Shown: positions 34,901-46,581 of the stretch, piece by piece
Layout: each line of letters opens with the position of its first letter
Numbering within the stretch: the stretch's first letter is position 1
Source of the DNA: Malania oleifera
Lineage: Eukaryota; Streptophyta; Magnoliopsida; Santalales; Ximeniaceae
Assembly: GCF_029873635.1 (NCBI RefSeq)
Contig: NC_080420.1
Coordinates: forward strand, 123,822,719-123,886,718
Direction: 5' to 3'
DNA: 64,000 nt
Translations under genes and position numbers: made by a program
Notes under the pieces: generated by a model
What the model was told of the DNA's origin: nothing
Seen by the model: the letters and a program-made list of their open reading frames with translations, nothing else
Database searches by the model: none

Positions 34901-36345
34901 TATTAGTATTATTATTATAATTATTATAAATTAGTCAACAACTGCAATTAGTTACTCACTAGCTGTGACATTGAAGAGGGACAAACCAAATGTACTTTAG
35001 GATACTTTTTTATACTAAAGATGAATGTTACTATAGCAATTAGTTACTCACCTTTTGAGGTGACTATAAGATTCAAACTAACTATGTAAGATTCAAACTA
35101 GCTAGGGTGGCGTTCAGGTCTCAAGGGACATTTCTTGATTTCTTACCTCACTAAACTTCTTTAGAATATAATTTAGGATATTATTTTATAATAAAAAATT
35201 GAATATTAAAGTAGTATCTTTATTTTTGTGCATATTTTTGCACTTATATTTAATATGGTATCTAATTCAATGGTAAGAGTATAGTTTTGCATCCTGTCAT
35301 TAGTATCGAGTGGATTGGACATCATTTCAACTAATAAAGCATGTTGAAACACACATCCCAACTTCTTTCATTACTCAACTACTCTCTTACATTTTAGATT
35401 AAAACAAATAGACAATGAGACAAGAAGTTCATTAATTATTTAGTGCCCGACTTAGTAATAGCTCAGTTGAACTCGTTATCTGAGATAAATGAGTCAAGTT
35501 CAAGTTTAGATTTTGAGTTCAAAAATTTAAAGAGTAGAGTTTGAAGTAGATGATACTTGGCTCAGTTAACTTGCAAGGTAACTTGTTTAACTGACTCAAA
35601 ACGTCATTTGTTTTAAAACTAGGCTAGCTTAATGAGCTTAGGAGTTAACCAATGAAATATTTCATTAACTTTTTTTTTTTTTTTAATATATAGGGATTAA
35701 AAATGGACTTGTCTATTCGCATGTTAGGAGGCTCACTAGTTTATTTATTTCATATAGTATTTTTAAAATATTATTTTACACACACACATATATATATTAA
35801 AAGTGTTTTCTCTTTATACATCACTAATCACATATTCTTATTTATCTTTTAAAAATTTCTAAAAACACAAATTAAAATATTTAAATTTTATTTTAAATAA
35901 ACTAAATAATTGTTTGTTTATATCAATAAGAGATTTTTAGATTTACTAATATATAATAAAAATTTTAATAAAGTTAGTCTTAACTTGTTTAGATTCATTT
36001 AAACTCGATTACTAAATAAGTTAAATATGAACAAGATTGAGCTCGATTGGTTTAGTAAACAAGCTTAACACGAGCTTAGTTTTGAAGACTCATTTATTAA
36101 ATGAGTCAATCTTGAATATGCTAAAGTTTGTTCAGCTCGATTTTGCTCGATTGCAGCCCTAAGGACAATGACCCTACTGGTGTTTGGAAAACACTGAACC
36201 CTCCCTCCCTCCCCTTCCATATCTCTCCTTGTTTATTGTTCTCTTGGCTTGTCTCCCATTAGATAGACATTGTCTTGAAAAATCCCTCTTTTTCCTTTTC
36301 ATTTCACCCTTCTTTCTCCGTAATTATATAATATAAAATTAGGCA
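34901..36345. repeat. U repeat, copy 6
   Basis: Full unit with a locally rearranged start: TAAGATTCAAACTA is duplicated near 35068 and 35089, and 34960-35170 differs from other copies. Central blocks, a short AC/AT tract at 35779-35798 and the promoter-like segment (36165-36345) are all present. Closest to copy 1 in wording. Confidence 0.78.
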
Positions 36346-36532
36346 ATAAACTATTATTATCATTATTATAATTATTAACAACAATAAATTAGTCAACTAC
36401 TTTAAACACTATAGTAACGCATCGATAACATCAAATTGCAACAGACACAAGAAAGGCACATTTATAATTTGGGGTACTTTTTACATTAGAGGATTAATGT
36501 TAAAATAGTATCTTTACTTTTCATTTATATTT
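36346..36532. repeat. U repeat, copy 7, truncated by a gypsy LTR
   Basis: Unit start (ATTAACAACAATAAATTAG to ATAGTATCTTTACTTTTCATT) broken off where TGTAGACATCC begins. Confidence 0.7.
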
Positions 36533-37237
36533 TGTAGACATCCTAATTTTTACCAGGTCTCCCTAATAGGTCAAGTGCATGAGATCAATGAAATTTTTAG
36601 ATCCCCGTTTGGAACATTCATTTGAATCCTAATCTGAAAGCAAGATCCCGTCTATGGACCCTTGAGAATAAACCTTGTTATGAAAGTCCCAAACATTTGA
36701 GTTCAATCCATAGTCCAAATCCGCAATCGTCTTGTTTAGATTAAGTCCATAGTTTCCTTACACCATAGTCCAAGTCAGTAATCATCTTGTTGTGTCCATA
36801 GGTCCTTTAAATCGTCTTGTTATTCTTAGATTAAGTCCATAGGTCCTTTAGTTGTATTTGAACACTTAGTCTTCTTTTCAAAATTTTGGAGTTGAGTCCA
36901 TATGTCCTTTTAGCATAATTGAACGTGTATTGATTAACTCCTTAACTAAATGATTGAGACCATATTGTTGGAATTTAATTTCTGTTAAGGTGTTCATAAA
37001 GTCATGTTTGTTTAATCAAGGTCACATGTTTAAAACTGGGTCTTGAGACATGCCCGTGTGGTCTTCTTTATTTTTGAAATTAAGTCTTTATTCTATTTTG
37101 AGACTTGGCTGATTCATGTGAGGTTTTTTAGAAAACAGTCCTTATACCAATTGTAATTACCATAGAGTACCTTTTTTGAGTCTAGTTTTAAAATCCTAAA
37201 ATTAGGGTGCTCATGTGGCGGAAAAAAGGAGTCAACA

Positions 37238-38749
37238 TTTTTATTGTTATTCTATCATTAGAGTACATGAGGGCATATGCCAAATAAGATACAGTACAGA
37301 ATTGCAAAATACAAGGGGAAATACAGGGCAAAATACACACAAATATATAAAAAGAAATCTTCAGAAGGGCTGAGCCATGCCCATGGGCTTAAGAATATTC
37401 CAAAGCATCTCTAGGATACTTGTTCACCAATTCAGAAACCAAATCAATGCAAATGGGAGGGAAATTCAAATGAATCAAGGTAGTTAAATGAGAAAATATG
37501 TGGTAATTGAGAGCATGCGTAGAAATCAAAAGAGATACCTTGATTTTGAATTAATTTATAAACAATCCTTGAAAATATCACACACATTGATTTCTGAAAT
37601 TGGAGGGTATCCCCCCCATTATTCTCGGCCAGACTCTCCATTGAAGGGAGAATCGACCATATCACAAAATAGGGGGGATCCTTTGCTGTAGGAAGGAAAA
37701 CATGCATTAAAGTTGCTGCTTAGAAGGAAATTCTGAAGAAAGAAAAGATGAGACCTTGCCTAAACTGACCTAGAACAAACCCTATAAATAGAGGAGTCTC
37801 GCACAGACCAGAAGACAAACATGAGAGATTAGACACAGAAGAAGAGAGGAATACCTAGAGAATTCAAAGTGAAAGTTTAGAGAAACAGTATCAAAGGAGA
37901 AGCACCCTAAAGACCCGAGAAGGTTGGAGTCCTCTCCTCAGAAGGCACACCCACTAGAGCCTGACCATCAACACTTAGAGAGCACATACATTAGTGCCTC
38001 TGTCAAAAATACAAAAACAGACTTCCCTGCTTAGAAGGTTATCCTAGAACAGACTCAGAAGGAAGGAAAAGAAGATCAGAGGAGTTGAAGACTGTAGGTA
38101 ATATTGGCTTTCCTTCCCTATTCTAATATGCAATAATGAACTATTGGTGCATATTTTGAAAGCAAGAACTTGAACCTGAACATGAACCTAGACCTAGACT
38201 TGAGCTTTAGGTCATTGTAGACCCAAGCACACTGAGCCCTGAGACTTGAACCTGAACCTAAACTTACACCCATGAAACCCGAACCTGTACCCCCAAACAT
38301 TGAGCCCCTGAACCAAGAACCCACCCCGGAACTTAACCTTGAACCTAAATCAGAATGAACCCAAGACCACACAACCCCATAAGCTCATATTACTTGAAGA
38401 CTCACAGCCCAAACCCATGTTAAAACCCTAAGCCCTGAACACATTAAAAAACCCCCAAGCCCAAACCTTTTAAAAACAAACTTGGCGCAAACCTTTTAAA
38501 ACATAGGCCCAAACCTTTTTAAAACAAATCAGACCCAAGCCTTTCTTAAAACAAACTAGGCCCCAAAATTTTTTAAAAACAAACCTAGCCCAAACCCTTT
38601 TTAAAAACAAACTAGTCCAAAACCACTTTTAGAACCCAGGGTTGGTCCATTTTTTTAAAACAAGTCTAAGGCCAGCCCATTCTTGGAAACCAATCCCACT
38701 TAAACTGGTTCCACGGCGGGTAATCACTCCATCGTTCAGTTGCCTCCTA
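37238..38749 (+). other. Leader-like non-coding part of the Tat element with repetitive tracts
   Basis: Contains a GAACCTGAACCT-type tract at 38160-38360 and, at 38440-38690, about eight degenerate copies of a 30-bp unit (AAACCTTTTTAAAACAAAC + AGGCCC). No gag motif or zinc knuckle was found. Confidence 0.5.
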
Positions 38750-40947
38750 GGGCGACCTTAGATCCACAACACAGTGGCAGTTCCATCTTCCATCCATTAG
38801 AGGGTGAAATTCGTCGCATAGGACAAAATGATCTGTGTATATGGGGAGACCAATCTAATGGTTACCAAGCCTTCGTTTACCCCATACATAGAGGCCACCG
38901 AGGAAATTCCAAACGATTCCTTCAAAGCTTTCAAAATTATAAATGTTGCGATTATAGCCAAAGGTTCACCAATGCTCCGACCTTGGATCTCTTTTACCAC
39001 ACGCATGGTTGCTTCGGAAATGATCAGGTCAGGTTATTGTCCCGAGAAAGGACCAGGGAAGCATCTTCAAGGAATCTGAACCCCGTTACAACCATAGGGA
39101 ACAAAAGATTGCTACAGTCTAGGCTATATACCCACCTTCGCTAATCAAAAGAAGAAGGCAAAAGAGAAAAGGGTGTGGAGAGTCGAAAGGTTCACTAGGA
39201 AGATGGGCAGTAAGATGGAAATAGAGATTTCACCAATAAGCAAGACTTTCCGAAAGGGCAGGCTAACAGATCTTGAAGCTAAAACCAATTAAAGGATGGG
39301 ACAAATGAGCATATCGATTTTAGACTCGACAAACCCCGTAAGCAGTTTGAGTAACTGGGTCTATCCATTAGCCATAGAAGCGGAAATTCAGAATTGGCAA
39401 GATTTTTATTATTCGAAAACAACCAATTTCATGTAATGTTTTACACATTTTTGCTTTTTATTTTTTACTTTCTTTTTTTCTTTTTATAATCCATGGGCAT
39501 TTTTGTCTAGGAAGTTTCTTTTCACTTAAATAAATGAATGAATGTCGCATTTTCACTTGCATTATGTGGGTACGTTTGCCAAGTGTAGTTTGCTTATGTT
39601 TCATGCAAGGATAGGGGATTTAATCTTACCAGTATTCATGAGTTGGAAACAAATGTTAGCTTATAAAACTTAACCTGAAAAGCTGAAATAGAAGAAGATG
39701 AAACAAACATATCCCCCGAAATGCAAAGAATGTTGGATTTAGATGAAAAACCAACCATGTCTAGTAAAGACCTCACAATCACAATAAATTTGGGAACATA
39801 AAAAGAACCAAAATAGTTGAAAATTAGGGCACTGTTAAAAGGAGATGAAAAATATAAAATGATTGATCTCCTAAGGGAATACTGGGATGTTTTTGCTTGG
39901 TTATACTAGGATATGCCGGGTTTGGACACTGACTTTGGTGACACACAAGATACCTACTTATCCTAATAGTAAATCCATAGAACAGAAACTAAGAAGAATA
40001 CGATTAGATATGTTAATAAAAATAAAAGAAGAGGTTCAAAAAAAAAAAAATTCTAAGCCGAATTCTTAGAAGTGGCTAAATATCCTGAATGGATGGCAAA
40101 TGTGGTTCTTATAATAAAGAGGAATGGAAAAGTCAAGGTATGCATCGACTATAGGGATTTAAACAAAGCCATCTAGCCCTAAAGACAATTTTCGCACCCC
40201 CACATAGATATACTAGTAGATAACACCACTGGACATGCTCTGTTTTCCTTTATGGATGGATTTTTAAGATATAACCAGATCAAGATGGCCTTGGAAGATA
40301 AAGAAAAAATCACATTCATCACCTTATGGAAATGTTCTACTACAAGGTTATGCCATTTGGTTTTAAAAATGCGGGGGCCACTTATCAAAAAGCTATGATA
40401 ACTTTATTTCATGATTTAATGCATAAGGAAATAGAGGTGTATGTGGATCACATGATTGTCAAGTTTTGATATGGGGGTGACCATGTAACAAATCTAGAAA
40501 AAACTATTTAAGAGGCTAATAATGTGTCCACTAAAGATGAATCCAGGTAAATGCACCTTTGGTGCCACCTCAAGAATCCCCTCGTTATGAGTTTTAAAAA
40601 AGGCAAAACTAATAGAAGCATAATGGATAAAATCCAGGTATAACCAACTGAATCTTATTAAAGAGAAAAAGATGTCTGCCATAGCTCAGGGTAACTATAT
40701 CAAAAAAATAATGATGAAAGTTTTCAATAAGAAGGTGCATCCTCGATGGTTCCAAGAGGGAGATTTGGTCTTAAAAAAGATAGTGCCAATTCACAGTGAC
40801 CCTTGAGGTAAATGGACCCTAAACTATGAAGGGCCTCATGTAGTGAAGAAAGCCTTTTCAAGAGGAGCATTGCTGTTAGCAGATATGGATGGGATAGATC
40901 TTCTACACCCTACAAATTCAAATATTGTAAAGAAATATTTTTCTTAG
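38750..40947 (+). pseudogene. Tat-type pol remnant: protease end, G-patch, RT, then integrase C-terminus
   Basis: 38770-39080 resembles the protease C-terminal part followed by a G-patch-like GYCPEKGPGKHLQGI, a feature of Tat/Ogre polyproteins. 39690-40560 is RT (LLREYWDVFAW; KVCIDYRDLNKA-like; FMDGF; PFGFKNAGATYQKA; YVDHMIVK where YVDDMIVK is usual). At about 40560-40640 the reading jumps to the integrase C-terminal region (IKEKKMSAIA, NYEGPHVVKKAFS) ending in a stop at 40947, so the RT end, RNase H and integrase core are deleted. Several frameshifts and stops. Confidence 0.82.
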
Positions 40948-43604
40948 AAACATTGTAATTCTAAAAGGAGGTTAATAAAATGATCATACTTTTTACTCCC
41001 CTAAATTGCATTTTGTCTTTGTACTCATGTTCTGATTAAATGATAGATGACCATCTTTGGTCAACCAGTATTCCCAAAAGGAACCAAACATTGAATTACC
41101 ACTTGTTAACCAATTGAGTCTAAGTTTTAAACCAACTTTTCCTTAAAAGTCAATATACTAGAAATTTAACTCGAAGTTTGAGTCTGTGTGACAATTCGTA
41201 TGAGACAAAAATTATTTGCCAAAGGGATGACAGACCATCTTTCTGGCACCCAAAATAAAGTAAACGAAGGAAATTCCTTGCTAGCCCTTTTTGAGTCTAA
41301 AAAATTTAATTTTTGAAAAACCTGTCAAAATGATCACACCCCATAATGCTGCAGTTTCAAAATAATGGAGCCCAGATAAAAAGGGAGTTAAGATTCCTTT
41401 ACAAAAGGAAAAGCAAAAGATTCATCAGTAAAAAGAAAAAGAAACTAAGAAAAGTATGATGAAGAATAATGGGCATACTTCATAGGTGATCTTTGACCAA
41501 TATTGTCGTTGATGGAATTGATAATTTTGAGCCTTATTAAAACTCTTTTCTTCTTTAACCTATACCCACTAGCCTACATTATAGTCTAGATAAAAATACC
41601 GACTAGATTGGTAGATACTGTTGTCTCAAGTGAATTGTCAGACTCAATGTTGAGTCTGAACTACGTTATGACTTGATCTTGAAAAGATATGTAGGCAACT
41701 TGTTCGATAAGCAAGTTCGGTCAATAGATTGCTACAAATGGAAAAACTGGGGCATAAAAGTGGTATTATGGTATTTTTGAGCCTAAATTTTCCTTTTCTT
41801 CCAATAACCCATGACCATGGCCTACGTTTCATCCTGAGTCTTAAAGACCATCTTGACATCAGAACATGGGCAAAACCTTTACTAAACTCTAGGGAGTAAA
41901 CGTATGATAACAGTTGGGTAAGGAAAGCTCCATTTGAAAACGTCACTAGATTTATAGTAGTGTAATATAGAAAAAGGGGGCGTTCCTTTTAAAAAATAGG
42001 GGCAGCCGTCAGAAGAGTTAAGATAATTTGTTTAAGGATCTAGTCTACTAAGCTAACATCAAAACCATACAGCCTCAGAATACTGGTATAACTTTTTCCT
42101 TTAAGACAAGATATGAACTTGGTAAAACATCTATTTTGTGCCTATGGTCCCATGATTTAGTGAGTCTGTCATAAATGTATGGTTATTCAATTTTTTTTTT
42201 TAAAAACTCTCTCACTCATTAGAAGCATCAAGAGAAATCAAAATCTTGCAAGGATAAGCCACAAGGCACTTAGGCTGAGGGTACCAAGTTGATTTTCACT
42301 AAGGTTCCCTTCAAACGAGTATTTGGAAGACGAAAGAGACTGAAGTAGGGATATGTCAAGAAAAGCAACATGCATACACATCATACAACATGCATACATA
42401 TCCTAGCACCCTAAGTAGCAGCATGCATACATAACATTCCCTCATTCATTCGTACCCGCATTATTGCATAGTCTTTGCACTTCCTTTTCTTATCAAGTCT
42501 TTGTTTGCTAAATTCAAATACTAGTACACCAACCTTCAATTCCAAAATTTAGATGGCCTACTTTGAAACCGGGGCACCGACCTTTAGTTCCAAAAATTAA
42601 GATTGTTTACTTTGAAATTGGGGCACCAGCCCTTAAATCCAAGTTGTGTTGTCTACCTTGAAATTAGGGCACCAACTGTAACGACTTGCTTATATACTCA
42701 TATAAGAAAATCAAAATAAATAAAATAGTCAACCCGAACTCGTGGGTAGCGGGGGCACCTGTCATATACATTGGAACCTAGGCAGCAGTAAATGTAAATC
42801 ACAAACTCATAACCACAAAATATATAATACCAGAGTCAAGTATATCTTAAATATTGTGTTTATATACAATTTCCTAAAAATACAAAACACCCACAGGATC
42901 TCACATCAAAATCCCCTGATCCTAGTCCAAACTTACCCTTCTAGTAAGGTAGTACAATCGACTCAACGACGGTCACGCTCCACCGGTCTTTCTGGGTTTC
43001 CTGAAAATCATTTAATGTTCGGGAGTGAAACACTTCTCAATAAGGGAAAATAAATTAAATACAGTTGTATGGCAACATGAACATTTAATGCAATTATACA
43101 TATACGATACATTTCATATATCTGTAAACATTCATCATAATGTACTGAACAATCACATACTTTCATATTTTCTAATAAATTATATCATTCATAAAATGGT
43201 TGTTATAACTAATAATACTGAAAACATACCTAGGATGAATAGCTAGTTGGTGTCATGTATTACCCCCCCATGATAGGTTGTGCAGCCTGAAGGTGGGACT
43301 CGACAATGGCTGACCGACCACTGCCGAGTAAAAAATGTTTGTAAGTACGATGGGCCCGCCACACCCTGGTCCGGACTGTCAGGTGGACGTCTACAACTTT
43401 ACACTGAAAGTCACATTGACTATCCTTCTCCCACCCCCTCATGGGGCGGTTAGCACAAATCTGAACATAGATATCTGATCTATATAGCAAGGGTACCGTG
43501 CTCTTGAAACTGAACTAAACTAACATCCGGGTTCTGATAATATATAGTACATGATAATATAGCATTTAACATAAATGGATTGATAGAATTTCTATAATTT
43601 CATA

Positions 43605-43760
43605 AATACGACCTTGCGCTGAACATTTCATAAATACGGCCTCGTGCCGAACATTTCGTAAATACGGCCTCGCGCTGAACATTTTGTAAATACGGCCTTG
43701 CGCCGGAAACATATAACATACACGATCTTGCGTCGACTATCAATCACGACATTGCGCCAA
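43605..43760 (-). repeat. LTR minisatellite, about 30-bp period
   Basis: Four to five copies of TAAATACGGCCTCGCGCTGA plus ACATTTCA; the inverted form of the array in the Tekay 3' LTR at 60055-60230. Confidence 0.85.
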
Positions 43761-44383
43761 ATATCTCATACATATCATTCTGAGTAAATAAATAAATTAT
43801 CATGCATTTTCAAAATCATAACGTACTGTATTACTTCATAATTCCTGAAAACATGTTTTACTCATAAAATTGTTATATCATAATACCTTTCATGAAAAAT
43901 AATATTCATGTCACACAGAGTTGAGTAAATTCGTACATTTCATTCTAAATCACATTTCCTGTATAACAACAATATTTTCCCAAATATGCATTTCCTCAAT
44001 AATATTAAAATATAACACATGCTTTCCTGAAAATTATTTTGCTGATAAATAATACTAATTTGCATGGAAAAATAACTGCTTTAGTTTATTCTCTTACCTG
44101 ATACTGAAGAAAACCCCCCTAAAAATCTTGTCGTCCTACACCAGCAGGGTTCCTCGTTCAACACCCTGAATTCAACAATTTCTAGAACTAAACTTTAGTA
44201 TTTTCCTATGAATAACATTTCATATAACTATGGTAAGACCAAATTTTGAATATTTAGCCTTACCTTGAATCAAGGATGAATTTCGAACTAGCCCCACCGA
44301 CGATCCCCTTTGGCAGATATGCAGAGAACTTCCCTAGGAGTGTCGTGGTGGCTTCTGATCATCGAATCGGCGTAAATACGGCC

Positions 44384-45641
44384 TGTTAGACCAAGTGGTT
44401 AAGGGTCTTTCATTCCAACTATGTTTTGATGACAACAACCCATTAGCAGTTATTTAAGGCTACTAACCTTTTTCTCTAGTCATGTTCAGCTGCACAGAAT
44501 GGCACCAAAGCAAATAAGTTTCAAATCAGCCAGAAGCTAACAAAAACAAGTAAAGCTACTTAAGGTGTCCAAAAACCCTTAAACAGACAAGGACCTTTCT
44601 TAGAACTTAAAAGGATTTTTTCTAAAGAAGTAAGAAGGGACTCGTCGACGAACACAGGGCTTCGTTGACGAGTATAACACATACCCTCGTCGACGAACAC
44701 AGGGTTCTCGTCGACGAATAGAAACCGAGACGTGTCTGAATTCAGAACCAACAACTCGTCGATGAACACAGGGCTTTGTCGACGAATATATTAAAGAACT
44801 CGTAGGCGAACACAGGGTTCTCGTCGACGAAAACAAACCGAGACCTGTTTGAATTCAGAACCTACAACTCGTCGACGAACACAGGGCTTCGTCGATGAAT
44901 TTACTAAAAAGCTTGTCGACAAAGTACAGACCTCGTCGACAAATGTCGGGCTGCTGGGATCATTAAATGCAGTAGAACAACTAGTTTTTCCCTTGTCTTG
45001 CATTAATAAATGCCCAATGGCTCTCCAGCACCTAGCTCGCCCATTTAGTGTTTAAATAAGGGATATTGCATTTACTTCTCACCAAGAAAAGCTCATTTGT
45101 ATTAAGATCATTTATTGTGCTTTCATTCTAGGGTTTTCCCATACACTCACTTGCCCTCTTCTTGCTGCTCATGCTCTTGTTTTTACTCCATTGAAAAGAG
45201 GACACTGTGTAAGGATATTGTAGTGATACTCAGCTCAAAGGGAGCATCTAATATTGTTTTCACCTTTTATCAACTAATAGAAAGGCCCTTTCTGAGCCAT
45301 TGTAGGGTATCTCTGAGTGAGTACCTTGTTGAAGCTCTTTGTGAGTAGTTGTGTGTATTGGCTTCTCCGCCTGAAGGAGGATCGTATAGTGGATTTTGGG
45401 AATCCTTGAGTTAGTCTCAAGGCGTGGACGTAGGTGGGGTGCCGAACCACGTTAATATCACTGTGTTAAGTTTCTCTTCTCTCCTCTCTCTTTTATATTG
45501 CTCATTCATTACCATTTGTTACACTTTTATATTGTGATATTATGCACTTGTTCTTGGCAAGATTTTTGTGTGTGTAGAAAATTTGCATATCTGTGAGAAA
45601 CGTCTATTCACCCCCCCTTTAGATGCTCAACCAGGCCAACA
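44384..45641 (+). mobile_element. Solo LTR nested in the 42677-46031 LTR
   Basis: 1258 bp with ends TGTTAGACCAAGTGG and AGGCCAACA, flanked by CGGCC (44379-44383) and CGACC (45642-45646), a 5-bp duplication with one transition. Contains the TCGTCGACGA hairpin array at 44638-44945, a TATA-like TTTAAATAAG near 45051 and a T/A-rich end. No partner LTR or coding sequence is present. Orientation is inferred from the TATA-like motif. Confidence 0.78.
44638..44945. repeat. TCGTCGACGA hairpin array with 115-bp higher-order period
   Basis: Pairs of CTCGTCGACGAA and TTCGTCGACGAG separated by CACAGGGC form perfect or near-perfect hairpins. The pairs sit in a larger unit of about 115 bp (with GAATTCAGAACC) that starts near 44639, 44754 and 44868. 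Several copies carry single transitions (GTTGACG, GTCGATG). Confidence 0.85.
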
Positions 45642-46269
45642 CGACCTAGAAACTTAGAGAGAAGGAGGAGAAACTGAAGGGAGGAGAGAGAGAGAGAGAG
45701 AGAGAGAGAGCAAATTTTCTGCATTAAAATCTGAGGTTTAGGCTATTTATAGAGCCGGATTCGTCGAAAAGACACGTCGCCTCGTCAACGAGTCCTTGAA
45801 GAGTTTCGTCGACGAACCTTCACCCGTCGTCGACGAAATTCAAAATTTCAAAAACCCTCCTCGGTATTTTCTCATTGACGAGACATACCCTCATCAACGA
45901 GCCCAATTATCGTGTCGTCAACGAACGCAAAGCATTCGTTAATGAAGTCTGCTGCGCCCTTTTTCTATTCCCATTTTTCTCTCTATTTAAATTATTATTT
46001 AGATACCATTATACTTTGGGTCATCATTACACCAACCTTCGGTTCCAAAAATTGAGATGGTTTACTTTGAATATGGGGTAGCAACCCTTAAGTCCAAGCT
46101 GTGTTGCCTACCTTGAAACTGGAGCATCGGCCGTTAATTCCAAAAATTGAGATCATCTACTTTGAAGTTGGGGCCTCACCCCTCAGTTCCAAAAATGGTG
46201 TTGTATACTTTGAAACTAGGGCATTAGGTCATTTCTCTCCCTATTCTAATTGTCTCGATTATGCGAGCG

Positions 46270-46581
46270 ATCCTATGAAATCAACCCTTTGGGGTTTCCT
46301 ATTAAATCCACCCTTCTGGTTTCCTATGAAATCAACCCTTTGGGGTTCCTATCAAAATCAACCCTTTAGGGTTCCTGTGAAAATCAACCCTTCGGGATCC
46401 TGTTAAATCAACCCTTTGGGGTTCTTGTTAAAATCAACCCTTTGGGGTTTCCTATGAAAACAACCCTTCAAGGTTCTTGTTAAATCAACCCTTCAGGGTT
46501 TCCTGTTAAATAAACCCTTCAAGGTCTCCTGCTAAATCAACCTTTCGTGGTTCCTATCAAAATCAACCCTTTGGGGTTTCC
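46270..46581. repeat. Minisatellite of about 25 bp, roughly 12 copies
   Basis: Degenerate tandem copies of AATCAACCCTTTGGGGTTCC plus TATCA at the truncated 3' end of the Tat element, stopping exactly at the next LTR. Confidence 0.9.

Larger units (their letters stand above)
42677..46031 (-). mobile_element. Solo LTR of a Tekay-like gypsy family, itself interrupted
   Basis: Plus-strand ends TGTAACGACTTGC and ATCATTACA with a perfect duplication CCAAC at 42672-42676 and 46032-46036. Without the nested 1263 bp it is 2092 bp. It is the reverse-complement relative of the Tekay LTR at 49570: shared blocks include the GTGGGTAGCGGGGGCACCTG start, CCTTCTAGTAAGG, TGTGCAGCCTGAAGGTGGGA and AGCTAGTTGGTGTCATGTAT. 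It contains a minisatellite at 43605-43760 and TCGTCGACGA motifs at 45745-45925. A GA tract is at 45687-45710. Confidence 0.85.
36533..46581 (+). mobile_element. Decayed Tat/Ogre-type Ty3/gypsy element, 3' truncated
   Basis: Begins TGTAGACATCCTAATTTTTA directly in a U repeat, the style of a Tat-lineage LTR start. A possible 5' LTR end is GGAGTCAACA at 37237 (low confidence). Gag is absent. Pol remnants run from 38750 to 40947, then a long non-coding 3' region with ACTTTGAAATTGGGGCACC-type repeats (42540-42670 and 46032-46220, one tract split by the 42677-46031 solo LTR) and a minisatellite to 46581. The 3' LTR is missing; another element's LTR begins at 46582. Confidence 0.75.

Noticed and set aside
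38118..38372. Gly/Ser-rich minus-strand frame
   Set aside because: By-product of the GAACCTGAACCT tract in the Tat element leader.
44638..44945. CRISPR-like regularly spaced palindromic repeats
   Set aside because: Lies inside a plant solo LTR with a 115-bp higher-order unit, mutated copies and no unique spacers or cas genes.
46270..46581. Array resembling CRISPR or telomere-like repeats
   Set aside because: Contiguous degenerate minisatellite without spacers; the unit is not the plant telomere repeat.
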